From assembly GCF_029868745.1 (NCBI RefSeq), contig NZ_JARWOP010000153.1:1-57770 (forward strand): DNA of 57,770 bases. The letters run 5' to 3'. A program made the translations under genes and the position numbers. Shown here in pieces: positions 43,956-53,652 of the stretch. Each line of letters begins with the position of its first letter. Position 1 is the first letter of the stretch. The notes below the pieces were generated by a model. It had not been told where the DNA came from. It worked only from the letters and a program-made list of their open reading frames with translations, and searched no databases. This DNA comes from Nocardia wallacei. Lineage in GTDB: Bacteria; Actinomycetota; Actinomycetes; Mycobacteriales; Mycobacteriaceae.

Positions 43956-46900
43956 ATGAGCGACGCGTCCTTCGTCCATCTGCACAACCACACCGAGTAC
44001 TCGATGCTCGACGGCATGGCGAAGGTGGCGCCGCTGTTCGCCGAGGCCGAGCGCCTCGGAATGCCCGCGGTCGGCATGACCGACCACGGCAACATGTACG
44101 GCGCCGCCGAATTCTTCCGCCAGTCGCGCACGTCGGGGATCACCCCGATCATCGGGATCGAGGCGTACGTCGCCCCGGAGTCCCGGTTCTCCGGCAAGCG
44201 CGTGTTCTGGGGCGACCCGTCGCAGAAGTCCGACGATGTCTCCGGATCCGGCGCCTACCTGCACCTGACCATGTTCGCGAGAAACGCGGTGGGCCTGCGC
44301 AATCTGTTCACGCTGTCGTCGCTGGCCTCGTTCGAGGGGCAGCTCGGCAAGTGGCCGCGGATGGACGCCGAGCTGATCGCCGAGCACGCCGAGGGCATCA
44401 TGGCGACCACGGGTTGTCCGTCCGGTGAGGTCCAAACCCGTTTGCGCCTGGGGCAATTCGACGCGGCGTACGACGCGGCCGGGCGGTGGCGGGAGATCTT
44501 CGGCGCGGAGAACTTCTTCCTCGAGGTGATGGACCACGGCTTGTCGATCGAGCGGCGGGTGCGCGCGGACCTGCTGGCGATCGGCGAGAAGGTGGGCCTG
44601 ACACCACTGGCCACCAACGACTGTCACTACGTGCTGAAGCAGCAGTCGGCGGCGCACGAGGCGATGCTGTGCGTGCAGACCGGCAAGACCCTGTCCGATC
44701 CGACCCGCTTCCGGTTCGGCGGCGACGGCTACTACCTCAAGTCGGCCGCCGAGATGCGGGCGCTGTGGGACGGCGAGGTGCCCGGCGCGTGTGACGCCAC
44801 CCTCGCGGTGGCCGAGCGCATCGAACCGTACGACGACATCTGGGAGTTCCGGGACCGCATGCCGGTGTTCCCGGTCCCGGACGGACACACCGAGGACAGC
44901 TGGCTGCGCCACGAGGTCGACGCTGGCCTGCGCTGGCGCTTCCCCGCCGGAGTCCCCGCGGAGTATCTGCGGCGGGCCGCGTACGAGCTGGACATCATCC
45001 GCGACAAGGGTTTTCCGGCCTATTTCCTGGTGGTGGGCGACCTGGTGGCGCACGCCCGCGAGGTGGGCATCCGGGTCGGGCCGGGCCGCGGTTCGGCCGC
45101 CGGGTCGCTGGTCGCCTACGCCCTCGCCATCACCAATATCGATCCGATCGAGCACGGCCTGCTGTTCGAACGATTCCTCAATCCCGAGCGGCCCTCGGCA
45201 CCCGATATCGACATCGATTTCGATGACCGCCGCCGCGGCGAGATGATCCGCTACGCCACCGAACGCTGGGGCGCGGACAAGGTCGCGCAGGTCATCACAT
45301 TCGGCACCATCAAAACCAAGGCGGCGCTGAAGGATTCGGCGCGCGTGCATTTCGGGCAGCCCGGATTCGCCCTCGCCGACCGGATCACCAAGGCGCTCCC
45401 GCCCGCCGTGGCGGCCAAGGACATCCCGGTCGCCGGGATCACCGACCCCGCGCACGAGCGCTACGGCGAGGCGGCCGAGGTCCGCGCACTGCTCGACGCG
45501 GATCCGGACGTGCGCCGGATCTACGACACCGCGGTGGGTTTGGAGGGCATGGTGCGCGGCGCGGGCGTGCACGCCTGCGCGGTCATCCTGTCCAGCGAAC
45601 CGCTGATGAACGTCGTCCCGCTGTGGAAGCGGCCGCAGGACGGGGCGATCATCACCGGCTGGGACTATCCCTCCTGTGAGGCGATCGGCCTGCTCAAGAT
45701 GGACTTCCTCGGCCTGCGCACGCTCACGGTGATCGGCGACTGCCTGACCAATATCCGAGACAACCGCGGCATCGAGATCGACCTCGACACCCTGGGCCTC
45801 GACGACGACAAGACCTACGCCATGCTGGCCCGCGGCGACAATCTCGGTGTCTTCCAGATGGATTCGGCCGGCATGCGGGAGCTGCTGTTGCGGATGGCGC
45901 CCACCGAATTCAACGACCTGGTGGCGTCCAACGCGCTGTACCGGCCGGGTCCGATGGGAGTCGGCGCGCACTGGGCCTACGCCGACCGCAAGAACGGACG
46001 CGAGCCGGTCACGCCCATTCACCCGGACCTGGACGAGCCGCTGCGAGAGATCCTGGCGGAAACCTACGCGCTGATCGTCTATCAGGAGCAGATCATGCAA
46101 CTCGCGCAGCGGGTGGCGGGCTACTCACTGGGGCAGGCGGATCTGCTGCGCCGCGCGATGGGCAAGAAGAAGCCGGAGGTGCTGGCCCAGGAGTTCGAGA
46201 ACTTCCGTAACGGCATGCGCGGCAACGGCTATCGCGACGAGGCGGTCACGGCGCTGTGGGACGCGGTGCTGCCGTTCGCCGGATACGCCTACAACAAGTC
46301 GCATGCCGCCGGTTACAGCCTGGTCATGTACTGGACCGCCTATCTCAAGGCGAACTATCCGGCCGAGTTCATGGCGGCGCTGCTGACCTCGGTCGGCGAC
46401 GACAAGGACAAGTCCGCGATCTACCTGTCGGACTGCCGCAAACGCGGCATCCGCGTGCTGCCCCCGGACGTCAACGAGTCCGCCGCCACCTTCACCTGCG
46501 TCGGCGCCGATATCCGGTTCGGGCTGGGCGCGGTGCGCAATGTCGGCGAGCCGGTGGTCGAATCCATCGTGCGGGCACGGGAATCCGGCGCGTTCACCAG
46601 TTTCTCCGATTACCTGGCCAAGGCCGACGCCACCGCCTGCGCCAAGAAGGTGGTCGAATCACTCATCAAGGCGGGCGGTTTCGATTCGCTGCACCATCCG
46701 CGCCACGGCCTGTACCTGGTGCACGGCGAGGCCGTGGACGCCGCGATGGGCACCAAGAAGGCCGCGGCGCGTGGGCAATTCGACCTGTTCTCCGGATCGG
46801 TGGACGACTCAGGCGATGCCGCCGCGGTTTTCGAGGTGCCGGTGCCGGATCGGGAATGGGACACCCGGCAACTGCTGGGATTCGAGCGGGAGATGCTGGG

Positions 46901-47492
46901 GCTCTACGTCTCCGGACATCCGCTCGACGAGGTGGCACAGGCACTCGCGGCGCGGCGTGACACCCCGATCGCCGCGCTCGTCGAGGGCCGGGTGGGGCAC
47001 GGCAGGAAGGTCGTGGTCGGCGGGCTCGTCGCCGCCGTCGACCGCCGCGTCACCAAGAAGGGCGAACCCTGGGCGATCGTGCGGCTGGAGGATCTGGAGG
47101 CGGCCGTGGAGATCCTGTTCTTCCCCGCGGCCTACGCGAGCGCGGCCACCGCCCTCACCGAGGACGCGGTGCTGCTCGTCACCGCGCACGTCAGCATCCG
47201 GGACGGCCGGATGTCGCTGCTCGGCGACCAGGTCAGCGTGCCGGAGCTGGCCGGGCTCGCGGCGGCCGGCGCGATCACCGTGACCATTCCCGTTCCGGCC
47301 TGCACACCCGCGGCCGTCCGCGGCCTCCGCGAGACCCTCCAGCACCACCCCGGACCGACCGAGGTGCGAATTCGCTTGGTGGGCAGGAAGGGCCCGCAGT
47401 TGCTCGCGATCGACCCGCGCTACCGCGTCCAGCCCTCCCCCGCCCTGATGGGCGAACTCAAGGCCCTCTTCGGCCCGGCCTGCCTGCAGTAG
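43956..47492 (+). CDS. dnaE: DNA polymerase III alpha subunit, DnaE1 type
   Basis: 1178 residues, full length. The PHP domain ([15 protein letters not shown] at the N-terminus, TDHGNMYG) is followed by the palm with catalytic aspartates in [24 protein letters not shown] and [11 protein letters not shown] are also conserved. A C-terminal OB domain ([18 protein letters not shown]) and a tail ending near residue 1178 complete it. PHP, palm and OB arrangement matches replicative DnaE1 rather than shorter error-prone DnaE2/ImuC. In mycobacteria dnaE1 lies elsewhere (Rv1547), so this could be a second copy; only the rest of the genome would tell. Confidence 0.93.
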   Translation: MSDASFVHLHNHTEYSMLDGMAKVAPLFAEAERLGMPAVGMTDHGNMYGAAEFFRQSRTSGITPIIGIEAYVAPESRFSGKRVFWGDPSQKSDDVSGSGAYLHLTMFARNAVGLRNLFTLSSLASFEGQLGKWPRMDAELIAEHAEGIMATTGCPSGEVQTRLRLGQFDAAYDAAGRWREIFGAENFFLEVMDHGLSIERRVRADLLAIGEKVGLTPLATNDCHYVLKQQSAAHEAMLCVQTGKTLSDPTRFRFGGDGYYLKSAAEMRALWDGEVPGACDATLAVAERIEPYDDIWEFRDRMPVFPVPDGHTEDSWLRHEVDAGLRWRFPAGVPAEYLRRAAYELDIIRDKGFPAYFLVVGDLVAHAREVGIRVGPGRGSAAGSLVAYALAITNIDPIEHGLLFERFLNPERPSAPDIDIDFDDRRRGEMIRYATERWGADKVAQVITFGTIKTKAALKDSARVHFGQPGFALADRITKALPPAVAAKDIPVAGITDPAHERYGEAAEVRALLDADPDVRRIYDTAVGLEGMVRGAGVHACAVILSSEPLMNVVPLWKRPQDGAIITGWDYPSCEAIGLLKMDFLGLRTLTVIGDCLTNIRDNRGIEIDLDTLGLDDDKTYAMLARGDNLGVFQMDSAGMRELLLRMAPTEFNDLVASNALYRPGPMGVGAHWAYADRKNGREPVTPIHPDLDEPLREILAETYALIVYQEQIMQLAQRVAGYSLGQADLLRRAMGKKKPEVLAQEFENFRNGMRGNGYRDEAVTALWDAVLPFAGYAYNKSHAAGYSLVMYWTAYLKANYPAEFMAALLTSVGDDKDKSAIYLSDCRKRGIRVLPPDVNESAATFTCVGADIRFGLGAVRNVGEPVVESIVRARESGAFTSFSDYLAKADATACAKKVVESLIKAGGFDSLHHPRHGLYLVHGEAVDAAMGTKKAAARGQFDLFSGSVDDSGDAAAVFEVPVPDREWDTRQLLGFEREMLGLYVSGHPLDEVAQALAARRDTPIAALVEGRVGHGRKVVVGGLVAAVDRRVTKKGEPWAIVRLEDLEAAVEILFFPAAYASAATALTEDAVLLVTAHVSIRDGRMSLLGDQVSVPELAGLAAAGAITVTIPVPACTPAAVRGLRETLQHHPGPTEVRIRLVGRKGPQLLAIDPRYRVQPSPALMGELKALFGPACLQ

Positions 47493-47499
47493 CGGGCCG

Positions 47500-48402
47500 T
47501 TACCAGCCGCGCTCGGCGAGCCGGTGCGGCTCCGGGATCTCCTCGACATTGATGCCGACCATGGCGTCGCCCAGGCCGCGCGACACCTTGGCCAGCACGT
47601 CCGGGTCGTCGTAGAAGGTGGTGGCCTTCACGATCGCGGCCGCGCGCTGGGCCGGGTTGCCGGACTTGAAGATGCCGGAGCCGACGAACACGCCCTCGGC
47701 GCCGAGCTGCATCATCATGGCGGCGTCGGCCGGGGTGGCGATACCGCCGGCGGTGAACAGCACGACCGGGAGCTTGCCGGTCTCGGCGATCTCGCGGACC
47801 AGTTCGTAGGGCGCCTGCAGTTCCTTGGCGGCCACGAACAGCTCGTCCTCGGGCAGCGACTGCAGGCGGCGGATCTCCTGGCGGATCTTGCGCATGTGGG
47901 TGGTGGCGTTGGACACGTCGCCGGTGCCGGCCTCGCCCTTGGAGCGAATCATGGCCGCGCCCTCGGTGATCCGGCGCAGCGCCTCGCCCAGGTTGGTGGC
48001 GCCGCACACGAACGGCACGGTGAACTGCCACTTGTCGATGTGGTGCGCGTAGTCGGCCGGGGTGAGCACCTCGGACTCGTCGATGTAGTCGACGCCGAGG
48101 CTCTGCAGCACCTGCGCCTCCACGAAGTGGCCGATCCGCGCCTTGGCCATCACGGGGATGGACACCGCGCCGATGATGCCGTCGATCAGATCCGGGTCGC
48201 TCATGCGCGCCACGCCACCCTGTGCGCGGATGTCGGCGGGCACCCGCTCCAGCGCCATGACGGCCACCGCCCCGGCGTCCTCGGCGATCTTGGCCTGCTC
48301 CGCGGTGACGACGTCCATGATCACACCGCCCTTGAGCATCTCGGCCATGCCGCGCTTCACGCGGGCGGTGCCGGTCGTCGGGCTGGTTTCGGGCGTAGTC
48401 AC
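47500..48402 (-). CDS. pdxS: Pyridoxal 5'-phosphate synthase subunit PdxS
   Basis: 300 residues from GTG at 48402 (AGGAG 6 nt upstream). The barrel carries [36 protein letters not shown] with the Lys that forms the Schiff base, and [21 protein letters not shown] with [11 protein letters not shown]. It condenses ribulose or ribose 5-phosphate, glyceraldehyde 3-phosphate and ammonia (from PdxT) to PLP. It lies beside dnaE but is convergent with it (7 bp between stops). Confidence 0.96.
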   Translation of the reverse strand: MTTPETSPTTGTARVKRGMAEMLKGGVIMDVVTAEQAKIAEDAGAVAVMALERVPADIRAQGGVARMSDPDLIDGIIGAVSIPVMAKARIGHFVEAQVLQSLGVDYIDESEVLTPADYAHHIDKWQFTVPFVCGATNLGEALRRITEGAAMIRSKGEAGTGDVSNATTHMRKIRQEIRRLQSLPEDELFVAAKELQAPYELVREIAETGKLPVVLFTAGGIATPADAAMMMQLGAEGVFVGSGIFKSGNPAQRAAAIVKATTFYDDPDVLAKVSRGLGDAMVGINVEEIPEPHRLAERGW

Positions 48403-48439
48403 GGCAAACTCCTGATCATCGGGGTAATCGGGTCATACG

Positions 48440-48460
48440 GAATCGAACGACACGATTCTA
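48440..48460. promoter_or_regulatory. pdxS promoter with inverted repeat
   Basis: GAATCG-N7-CGATTC (48440-48458) overlaps a minus-strand -10 box TAGAAT (48460-48455). A second repeat, CAGTCC-N9-GGACTG, lies at 48488-48508. Either could be an operator of a PLP-sensing or other regulator; no MocR-type gene is seen nearby. Confidence 0.45.
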
Positions 48461-48574
48461 GGCGGGTCGATCAGGCCACTAGATAGCCAGTCCGAGAGCA
48501 CTGGACTGCCGACCACACCCGCACCCGCGAGGACCAGGAGTTCCCGCTATCTCGCCGCTACGGGACGGATGCGA

Positions 48575-48673
48575 TCAGATCGGGTTGATCACCAGTAACT
48601 GAGCCCAGTAGGTGGCGGCCTCGTTGCCCAGATAGGGCAGCAGAAAGTCGTAGAGCAGGTAGGACATCGGCAT
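48575..48673 (-). CDS. Small hydrophobic protein (32 residues) with ideal ribosome binding site
   Basis: From ATG at 48673, preceded by GGAGGTGA at 8-nt spacing, the full complement of the 16S 3' end. The peptide (starting MPMSYLLYDFLLPYLG, ending LLVINPI) is hydrophobic and aromatic-rich, possibly a single membrane helix or leader. An alternative ATG at 48667 gives 30 residues. No relative known to me; its strong translation signal argues that it is expressed. Confidence 0.45.
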   Translation of the reverse strand: MPMSYLLYDFLLPYLGNEAATYWAQLLVINPI

Positions 48674-48765
48674 GCGGTACTTCACCTCCAGATACCGGTT
48701 CGCCAGGGTGCGCGGTCGGCAAACCGACTCCGACCATAACCGAACATGACGTTCGCCACAGGACT

Positions 48766-49203
48766 TCAGTCCGGCGGCCACCCGGGGTCGGAGTTGCCGA
48801 CCGCCGTGGGAGCCAGGTATTCGATGCCGAGGACGATGTCGGGGTGGATCCGGATGATCCGGTCCCGGGGTCCGGGCAAGGCGGCCGGGAGTACTCGGCG
48901 GCACCGCCGGATCTCCTCCGGGTCGGTCAGTTCCTCGGCGGCGCCGGTGACGACGACACACCAGCCGAGCAGCGTGGCCGGGTCGAGGGTGTCGGCCTCG
49001 TAGGTGACCACCTGGCGGTCGGAACTCAGCGTGGTGCCGGGGTTGGCGTAGATGACGATGGCGTCGTCGACCACGGCGTGGTTGACGGGGCGGATCGTCG
49101 GCAGGGCGTAGCGGGAGAACACCACCCGGCCGAACCGCACGCCGGACAGCAACCGCAGCGACTGGGCGGTCGACAGTTCACGTGAGCCGAGCGTTTCCTC
49201 CAC
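48766..49203 (-). CDS. Pyridoxamine-5'-phosphate-oxidase-like flavoprotein
   Basis: 145 residues from GTG at 49203 (GAGG 5 nt upstream). SLRLLSGVRFGRVVFSRYALP, PVNHAVVDDAIVIYANPG and SDRQVVTYEADTLDP match the split-barrel FMN-binding PPOX family of the Nim/nitroimidazole-reductase type. GWCVVVTGAAEEL follows. Members bind FMN, F420 or heme; catalytic function unknown. It stands beside pdxS as pdxH does in mycobacteria, but is not a canonical PdxH. Longer in-frame starts upstream are unlikely. Confidence 0.75.
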   Translation of the reverse strand: MEETLGSRELSTAQSLRLLSGVRFGRVVFSRYALPTIRPVNHAVVDDAIVIYANPGTTLSSDRQVVTYEADTLDPATLLGWCVVVTGAAEELTDPEEIRRCRRVLPAALPGPRDRIIRIHPDIVLGIEYLAPTAVGNSDPGWPPD

Positions 49204-49454
49204 GATGACCTCGGAGATCGTCGAACCTGTTGCGCCACCGATAATTCCACGTCGGCGAGGCGACGGCGCGGGAAACGCGGAACCGGGCGCGAAGTATGGG
49301 ATTCCCCCGGGGGTCGACGCCTCGTCGGTGACCAACGACTCTAGCGGCCGCCGTGGGGAACCGTAGACTCGTGAGCACGTCGTTGTGCCCATCGACCTCC
49401 GAATCCCGCACCACGTCAGAGGATTCGGCTCGACAGCGAGTCAGGAGTCCGGAC

Positions 49455-49742
49455 ATGGACGATGTCCTGCTGACCGACCGGCCGACCGGTTCGATCGCCG
49501 ATTCGACGCTTCCCCCGTACGGCTTGTTCACCCCCGCGCCGCCACCGTCCGGCGACGCCGTGGCCTTCGCCGACGCCAACGACCGCCTGGTCCGGCACCT
49601 GTTCGATGTCGGCTTGCAACTGCACACGCTCAGGGCGCTGTCCGGCGGGTCCGAATCGGCCACCACGGTGCTCCTCGACGACCTGGACGGGATGATCCGC
49701 GACGCGGGCCTCGCGATGCTGGCGATGACCATGGCCCGCTGA
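49455..49742 (+). CDS. Small protein resembling the dimerisation helix pair of DosS-type kinases
   Basis: 95 residues from ATG at 49455 (AGGAG 8 nt upstream). After about 40 N-terminal residues, FADANDRLVRHLFDVGLQLH and LLDDLDGMIRDAGLAML recall the HisKA_3 helices of actinobacterial sensor kinases (ERIAGDLHDxVIQRLF...LDE(T)IRxIR). The position of the phosphoacceptor His appears to be Asn, so it cannot transfer phosphate. There is no ATPase domain. It could be a decaying kinase remnant or a binding partner. Divergent from the PPOX gene. Confidence 0.5.
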   Translation: MDDVLLTDRPTGSIADSTLPPYGLFTPAPPPSGDAVAFADANDRLVRHLFDVGLQLHTLRALSGGSESATTVLLDDLDGMIRDAGLAMLAMTMAR

Positions 49743-49744
49743 AC

Positions 49745-50788
49745 TCAGCGGATCGAACGCACCTCCGGCTCGGCATCGCTGCCCGCGACGGCCGCCGCCT
49801 CCGGCAGCAGCTGATCGAGATGGTACGGATACACCGTCTCCCCCATGGCATCCAGTGTCACGATGTCCTCGGCGGTGCACCACTTGTCGTCGGTGACGCA
49901 GCGGCGTTCCCACACCGTCGGATTCGCGGCCCGCGGCTCGAACGCCGTGGTGCGCGCGACGAAGAACAGCTCCTCCGAACGGACCAGTTCGCCGTCGAAC
50001 GGGAAGACCGCGACCCGCCGCCAGATCGGCCCGCGCAACGCCGTGGAGTCCAGCGCGCGGCCCGTCTCCTCCCACAGTTCCCGCACCGCCGCGGTGCGCA
50101 GGGTCTCCCCGGGTTCGATGCCGCCGCCGACGGTGAACCAGAACGGCAGGTCGGGCGTCTTGGGATCGTGGCCGCGCAGGAGCAGCACCCGGTCCTGCTC
50201 GTCGAGCAGCACCACGCGCGCGGAGGTGCGCACCGTGTCCACCTCGAGCCCGGTGGTGGCCGCGGCCGTGACCCGCTCGGCGATCTCGAAGTACGTAGGC
50301 AGCGGCGCGGTACCGCCCAGGTGCAGCAGCCGGACCGGACGGCGGGTGCGCAGGGCGAGGGTGTCGCGCACGGCGTCGTTGTGGAAGCGGCGGGCGATGA
50401 GCACGCGCGCCTCGGCGTCGGCCAGCTCGGCCACCAGTTGCGGCGGCAGCAGGGTGATGTCGATGCCGGTCAGCGCCGCGGCCAGCTGGTTCTCCACGGT
50501 CTCGCGATCGGTCCAGTCGGCGCGTTCGGCGCGGGCGGCCAGGGCGTGCAGGCGCCGGGCCTGCTCGCCGACGGCCTCGGACCCGGTATTGGTCAGCGCC
50601 AGCGCGACCGAGCGGGCCACCACCGCGCGGCGGGCCAGCGCCGCCTCGAGCGCGTGCCGCGCCTGATCGCTGCGCACGTGCAGGCGGTCCAGCCGATTCG
50701 CCGTCGAGTACGCCCACACGCCGGCCGCCACGATCAGCGCGGCGATCAGCGCCAGGACCAGGATCGTGGTCGCGGAGAAGGTGATCAT
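49745..50788 (-). CDS. Membrane-anchored LemA-like/Nudix fusion protein
   Basis: 347 residues. One N-terminal helix (ILVLALIAALIVAAGVWAYS), then a helical LemA-like domain (ANRLDRLHVRSDQARHAL, RRFHNDAVRDTLAL), then a Nudix hydrolase with the box GGGIEPGETLRTAAVRELWEETG, complete with REx2EE. It should hydrolyse a nucleoside diphosphate derivative near the membrane. The ATG overlaps the pimA stop by 4 bp, so it is translationally coupled to the PIM operon; M. tuberculosis has a similar protein at the same place (Rv2609c). Confidence 0.85.
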   Translation of the reverse strand: MITFSATTILVLALIAALIVAAGVWAYSTANRLDRLHVRSDQARHALEAALARRAVVARSVALALTNTGSEAVGEQARRLHALAARAERADWTDRETVENQLAAALTGIDITLLPPQLVAELADAEARVLIARRFHNDAVRDTLALRTRRPVRLLHLGGTAPLPTYFEIAERVTAAATTGLEVDTVRTSARVVLLDEQDRVLLLRGHDPKTPDLPFWFTVGGGIEPGETLRTAAVRELWEETGRALDSTALRGPIWRRVAVFPFDGELVRSEELFFVARTTAFEPRAANPTVWERRCVTDDKWCTAEDIVTLDAMGETVYPYHLDQLLPEAAAVAGSDAEPEVRSIR

Positions 50789-51909
50789 CCGGCGGTCCTC
50801 ACCCGGGTGTCGCCGACGGTCACCGTCTCGTACACCCGCAGGATCTGTTCGGCGACCACCGGCCAGTCGTATTCGCCCACAACCTGATTCGCCGCCCGGA
50901 TCAGACTCTCCCGGCGGTCGGCGGCCCCGAGCAGCTCGCCGAGCGCGGCCGCCAGCCGCGCCGAATCGCCGATGGGGACGAGCATTCCCGCCGTCCCGTC
51001 GCGCAGCACCCGGCGGAAGGCGTCCAGTTCGCTCGCCACCACCGCGGTCCCGGCCGCCATCGCCTCCACCAGCACGATGCCGAAGCTCTCGCCACCGAGA
51101 TTGGGCGCGCAGTACACCTCGGCGCTGCGCATCGCCGAGGCCTTCTCCGCGTCCGACACCTGCCCGAGGAAGCGCAGGTGCCCGGCCAGCTCACCGGCCT
51201 CGCGCCGCAGCCGCTCCTCGTCGCCCCGCCCGACGATCAGGATCTCGACCTCCGGGTGGCGGCGCACCAGCTCCGGCAGCGCGCCCAGCAGCACCGCCAT
51301 CCCCTTGCGCGGTTCGTCGTAGCGGCCCAGGAACAGCACCGTCCCGCCCGGCCGCGGGTAGCCCTCGAGCAGCGGGGCGTGCGCGAAGGCGGGGACGTCG
51401 ACGCCGTTGGGGATCTCCACCGCGTCGCCGCCGAGCGCCTCCACCTGCCAGCGCCGCGCCAGCTCCGAGACCGCGATCCGCCCGCTGATCTTCTCGTGGT
51501 AGGGCCGCAGCACCCCCTGAAAGGTGCTGAGCACCAACGATTTCGTGGTCGAGGTGTGAAAGGTCGCCACGATCGGTCCCTCGGCGATCTTCAGCGCCAG
51601 CATCGACAGGCTGGGCGCATTCGGCTCGTGGATGTGCAGCACGTCGAAATCGTTGTCGGCGATCCAGCGCCGGATCCGGTTGTAGGCGGTGGGCCCGAAG
51701 GACAACCGCGCCACCGACCCGTTGTAGGGAATGGCGACAGCCTTGCCCGCGGAGACGACGAAGGCGGGCAGCGGGGTGTCCTCGGCCGCCGGCGCCAGCA
51801 CGCTGACCCGGTGCCCGCGTTCGATCAGCACCTCCGCCAGCTCCACGACATGGGACTGCACTCCACCCGGTACGTCGAACGAGTACGGGCAGACCATGCC
51901 GATTCTCAT
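50785..51909 (-). CDS. pimA: Phosphatidylinositol alpha-mannosyltransferase PimA
   Basis: 374 residues from ATG at 51909, overlapping the upstream acyltransferase stop by 4 bp (ATGA). The GT4 fold is clear: RIGMVCPYSFDVPGGVQSHV at the N-terminus, DVLHIHEPNAPSLSM, VATFHT, and the donor-site ESFGIVLVEAMAAG. It transfers mannose from GDP-mannose to phosphatidylinositol on the inner leaflet, the first step of PIM synthesis. Confidence 0.95.
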   Translation of the reverse strand: MRIGMVCPYSFDVPGGVQSHVVELAEVLIERGHRVSVLAPAAEDTPLPAFVVSAGKAVAIPYNGSVARLSFGPTAYNRIRRWIADNDFDVLHIHEPNAPSLSMLALKIAEGPIVATFHTSTTKSLVLSTFQGVLRPYHEKISGRIAVSELARRWQVEALGGDAVEIPNGVDVPAFAHAPLLEGYPRPGGTVLFLGRYDEPRKGMAVLLGALPELVRRHPEVEILIVGRGDEERLRREAGELAGHLRFLGQVSDAEKASAMRSAEVYCAPNLGGESFGIVLVEAMAAGTAVVASELDAFRRVLRDGTAGMLVPIGDSARLAAALGELLGAADRRESLIRAANQVVGEYDWPVVAEQILRVYETVTVGDTRVRTAG

Positions 51910-52934
51910 ACCGCCTCGTCTCCCGCGGCCGTACCGTCCCGCGCGCTGACGTCCGCGCTCGCGCGACCGTCCGCGCCGAGTGCCGCCTGGGCCGCGGCGA
52001 TCCGGGCGCGGCGGGCCTCGGAGAGGTCCGCCTCCCACATGGGCTGCAGCATGTGCCAGTCGGCGGGGTGCAAGGCGATATTCGCCGCGAACCAGTCCGC
52101 CATGGCCTGGGTTGCCGGGCCCACGCCCCGCGAAACATCCAGCGGGGCATCCGTCTTCAGACCCCACCCCTCGTTGCCCGCGGCATCGACGGTGTACCAG
52201 GCGTGCACGGGCAGCATCGCGGCGCCGGTCTCGATCGCCAGTTTGGCCGCGCCGGCGGGCATCCAGGTGCGCTCGCCGAAGAATGTCACCGGCACGCCCT
52301 TGCCGGTGAGGTCGCGCTCGCCCATCAGGCAGACGATCTTGTTCTGCCGCAGCCGCTCCGCCAGCTGCGGGAACGGCGGCTGGGTACCGCCGGTGTGCGG
52401 GAATACCTCGAAGCCCAGGCTTTCCCGATAGGCGACGAACCGTTCGAACAGCGATTCCGGCCGCAGCCGTTCGGTCACCGTGGAGAAGGTGCCGTAGTGC
52501 TGGACCAGCCACACCCCGGCCATATCCCAGTTCCCCGAATGCGGCAGCACCAGCACCGCGCCGCGCCCGCGCTCCAGCGCGGCGTCGACGTTCTCGATCC
52601 CGATCGCCGGCGGCATCAGCGGTGATCTCGCCAGCGTCGCGTGATCCAGCGTCGGCAGCCGGAACGCCTCGCGCCAGTACCGGGCGTAGGAGCGCATGCT
52701 GTCCCGGATCAGCTCGTCGGGCACGGCCATCGGGTCGACGCCGAGCACGCGAGAAAGGTTGCGGCGCAATTGGTTCGGCGTGCCGCTGCGATGCGTGGCG
52801 CGGTTCGCCCGGCGCCCGGCCCAGTCGCCCCCGACATCGAACAGGCGGCGCGCGGCGGGCTCGGGCAGGCCCCGGACCAGCCGCCACCCCGCCGCGTACG
52901 CCCGGTCGGTCAGCGTGGATCTCATACCGCTCAT
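51906..52934 (-). CDS. patA: Phosphatidylinositol mannoside acyltransferase PatA
   Basis: 342 residues from ATG at 52934 (AGGGG 7 nt upstream). LPHSGNWDMAG is the HxxxxD acyltransferase motif of the lipid A/PIM acyltransferase family, with the second Glu in GERDLTGKGVPVTFFGE. It puts palmitate or a related acyl group on the mannose of PIM1/PIM2 using acyl-CoA. The C-terminal 40 residues are Ala/Asp-rich. Operon order pgsA-patA-pimA is the mycobacterial one. Confidence 0.93.
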   Translation of the reverse strand: MSGMRSTLTDRAYAAGWRLVRGLPEPAARRLFDVGGDWAGRRANRATHRSGTPNQLRRNLSRVLGVDPMAVPDELIRDSMRSYARYWREAFRLPTLDHATLARSPLMPPAIGIENVDAALERGRGAVLVLPHSGNWDMAGVWLVQHYGTFSTVTERLRPESLFERFVAYRESLGFEVFPHTGGTQPPFPQLAERLRQNKIVCLMGERDLTGKGVPVTFFGERTWMPAGAAKLAIETGAAMLPVHAWYTVDAAGNEGWGLKTDAPLDVSRGVGPATQAMADWFAANIALHPADWHMLQPMWEADLSEARRARIAAAQAALGADGRASADVSARDGTAAGDEAV

Positions 52935-52982
52935 CCCACTGCCCCTATGCCACCGACTCCGGCGCCGCCGTTGCTCGAGCGT

Positions 52983-53651
52983 TCACTGCCCCTCCCCCTG
53001 CGCCCGCCCCGGCATGGCGATCACGTCGCGGGCGCCGGCGGAGTTGCGGACGGCCAAGACCCGCTGGCACACCGTGACGACGCTCAGCACGGCGAGCACG
53101 TACATCGCGAGATACACCGCGTAGGACAACCATTCGATGTCCCAGTAGCCGCCGATGCCGGTGAATCCGGCGCCGACGAGCACGATCACCAGCCGGTCCG
53201 GCCGCTCGATCAGCCCGCCGTCAGCCGACAGCCCGCTGGCCTCCGCGCGCGCCTTGGCGTACGAGATCACCTGCGAGGTCACCAGCACCACCAAAGTCGC
53301 GACGAACAGATGCTTGCTCTGCGCGTGGTAGACCGACCACCAGGCCAGCGAGCCGAAGACCGCGCCGTCGGCGATCCGGTCGCAGGTGGCGTCCAGCACC
53401 GCACCGTATTTCGTGCCGCCGCCGCGCGCCCGCGCCATCGCCCCGTCGAGCATGTCGAACATGACGAAGAACCAGATCACCATCGTGCCCCAGAACAGAT
53501 GTCCGGTGGGGAACAACGTCACCGACGCCACGATCGAGGCCGTGGTGCCGATCAGCGTGACCGCATCGGGCGTGAGCCCGGTACTCACCAGCGCCTTGCC
53601 CAGGGGCGCAGTCGCTTTGGCGAATGTCTCACGACCGAAGAAGCTGAGCAC
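52983..53651 (-). CDS. pgsA: Phosphatidylinositol phosphate synthase PgsA
   Basis: 222 residues, GTG start at 53651. About six membrane helices. The CDP-alcohol phosphotransferase motif DGAMARARGGGTKYGAVLDATCD (D-G-x2-A-R-x8-G-x3-D-x3-D) is intact. It makes phosphatidylinositol phosphate from CDP-diacylglycerol and inositol 1-phosphate, providing the PIM precursor. GGAAGGA lies about 11 nt upstream. The start is one base after the HIT gene stop. Confidence 0.95.
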   Translation of the reverse strand: MLSFFGRETFAKATAPLGKALVSTGLTPDAVTLIGTTASIVASVTLFPTGHLFWGTMVIWFFVMFDMLDGAMARARGGGTKYGAVLDATCDRIADGAVFGSLAWWSVYHAQSKHLFVATLVVLVTSQVISYAKARAEASGLSADGGLIERPDRLVIVLVGAGFTGIGGYWDIEWLSYAVYLAMYVLAVLSVVTVCQRVLAVRNSAGARDVIAMPGRAQGEGQ

Positions 53652-53652
53652 G

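Noticed and set aside
43866..46100. Long minus-strand frame inside dnaE
   Set aside because: Shadow of dnaE; composition is His/Arg/Gly/Val-rich with no recognisable fold.
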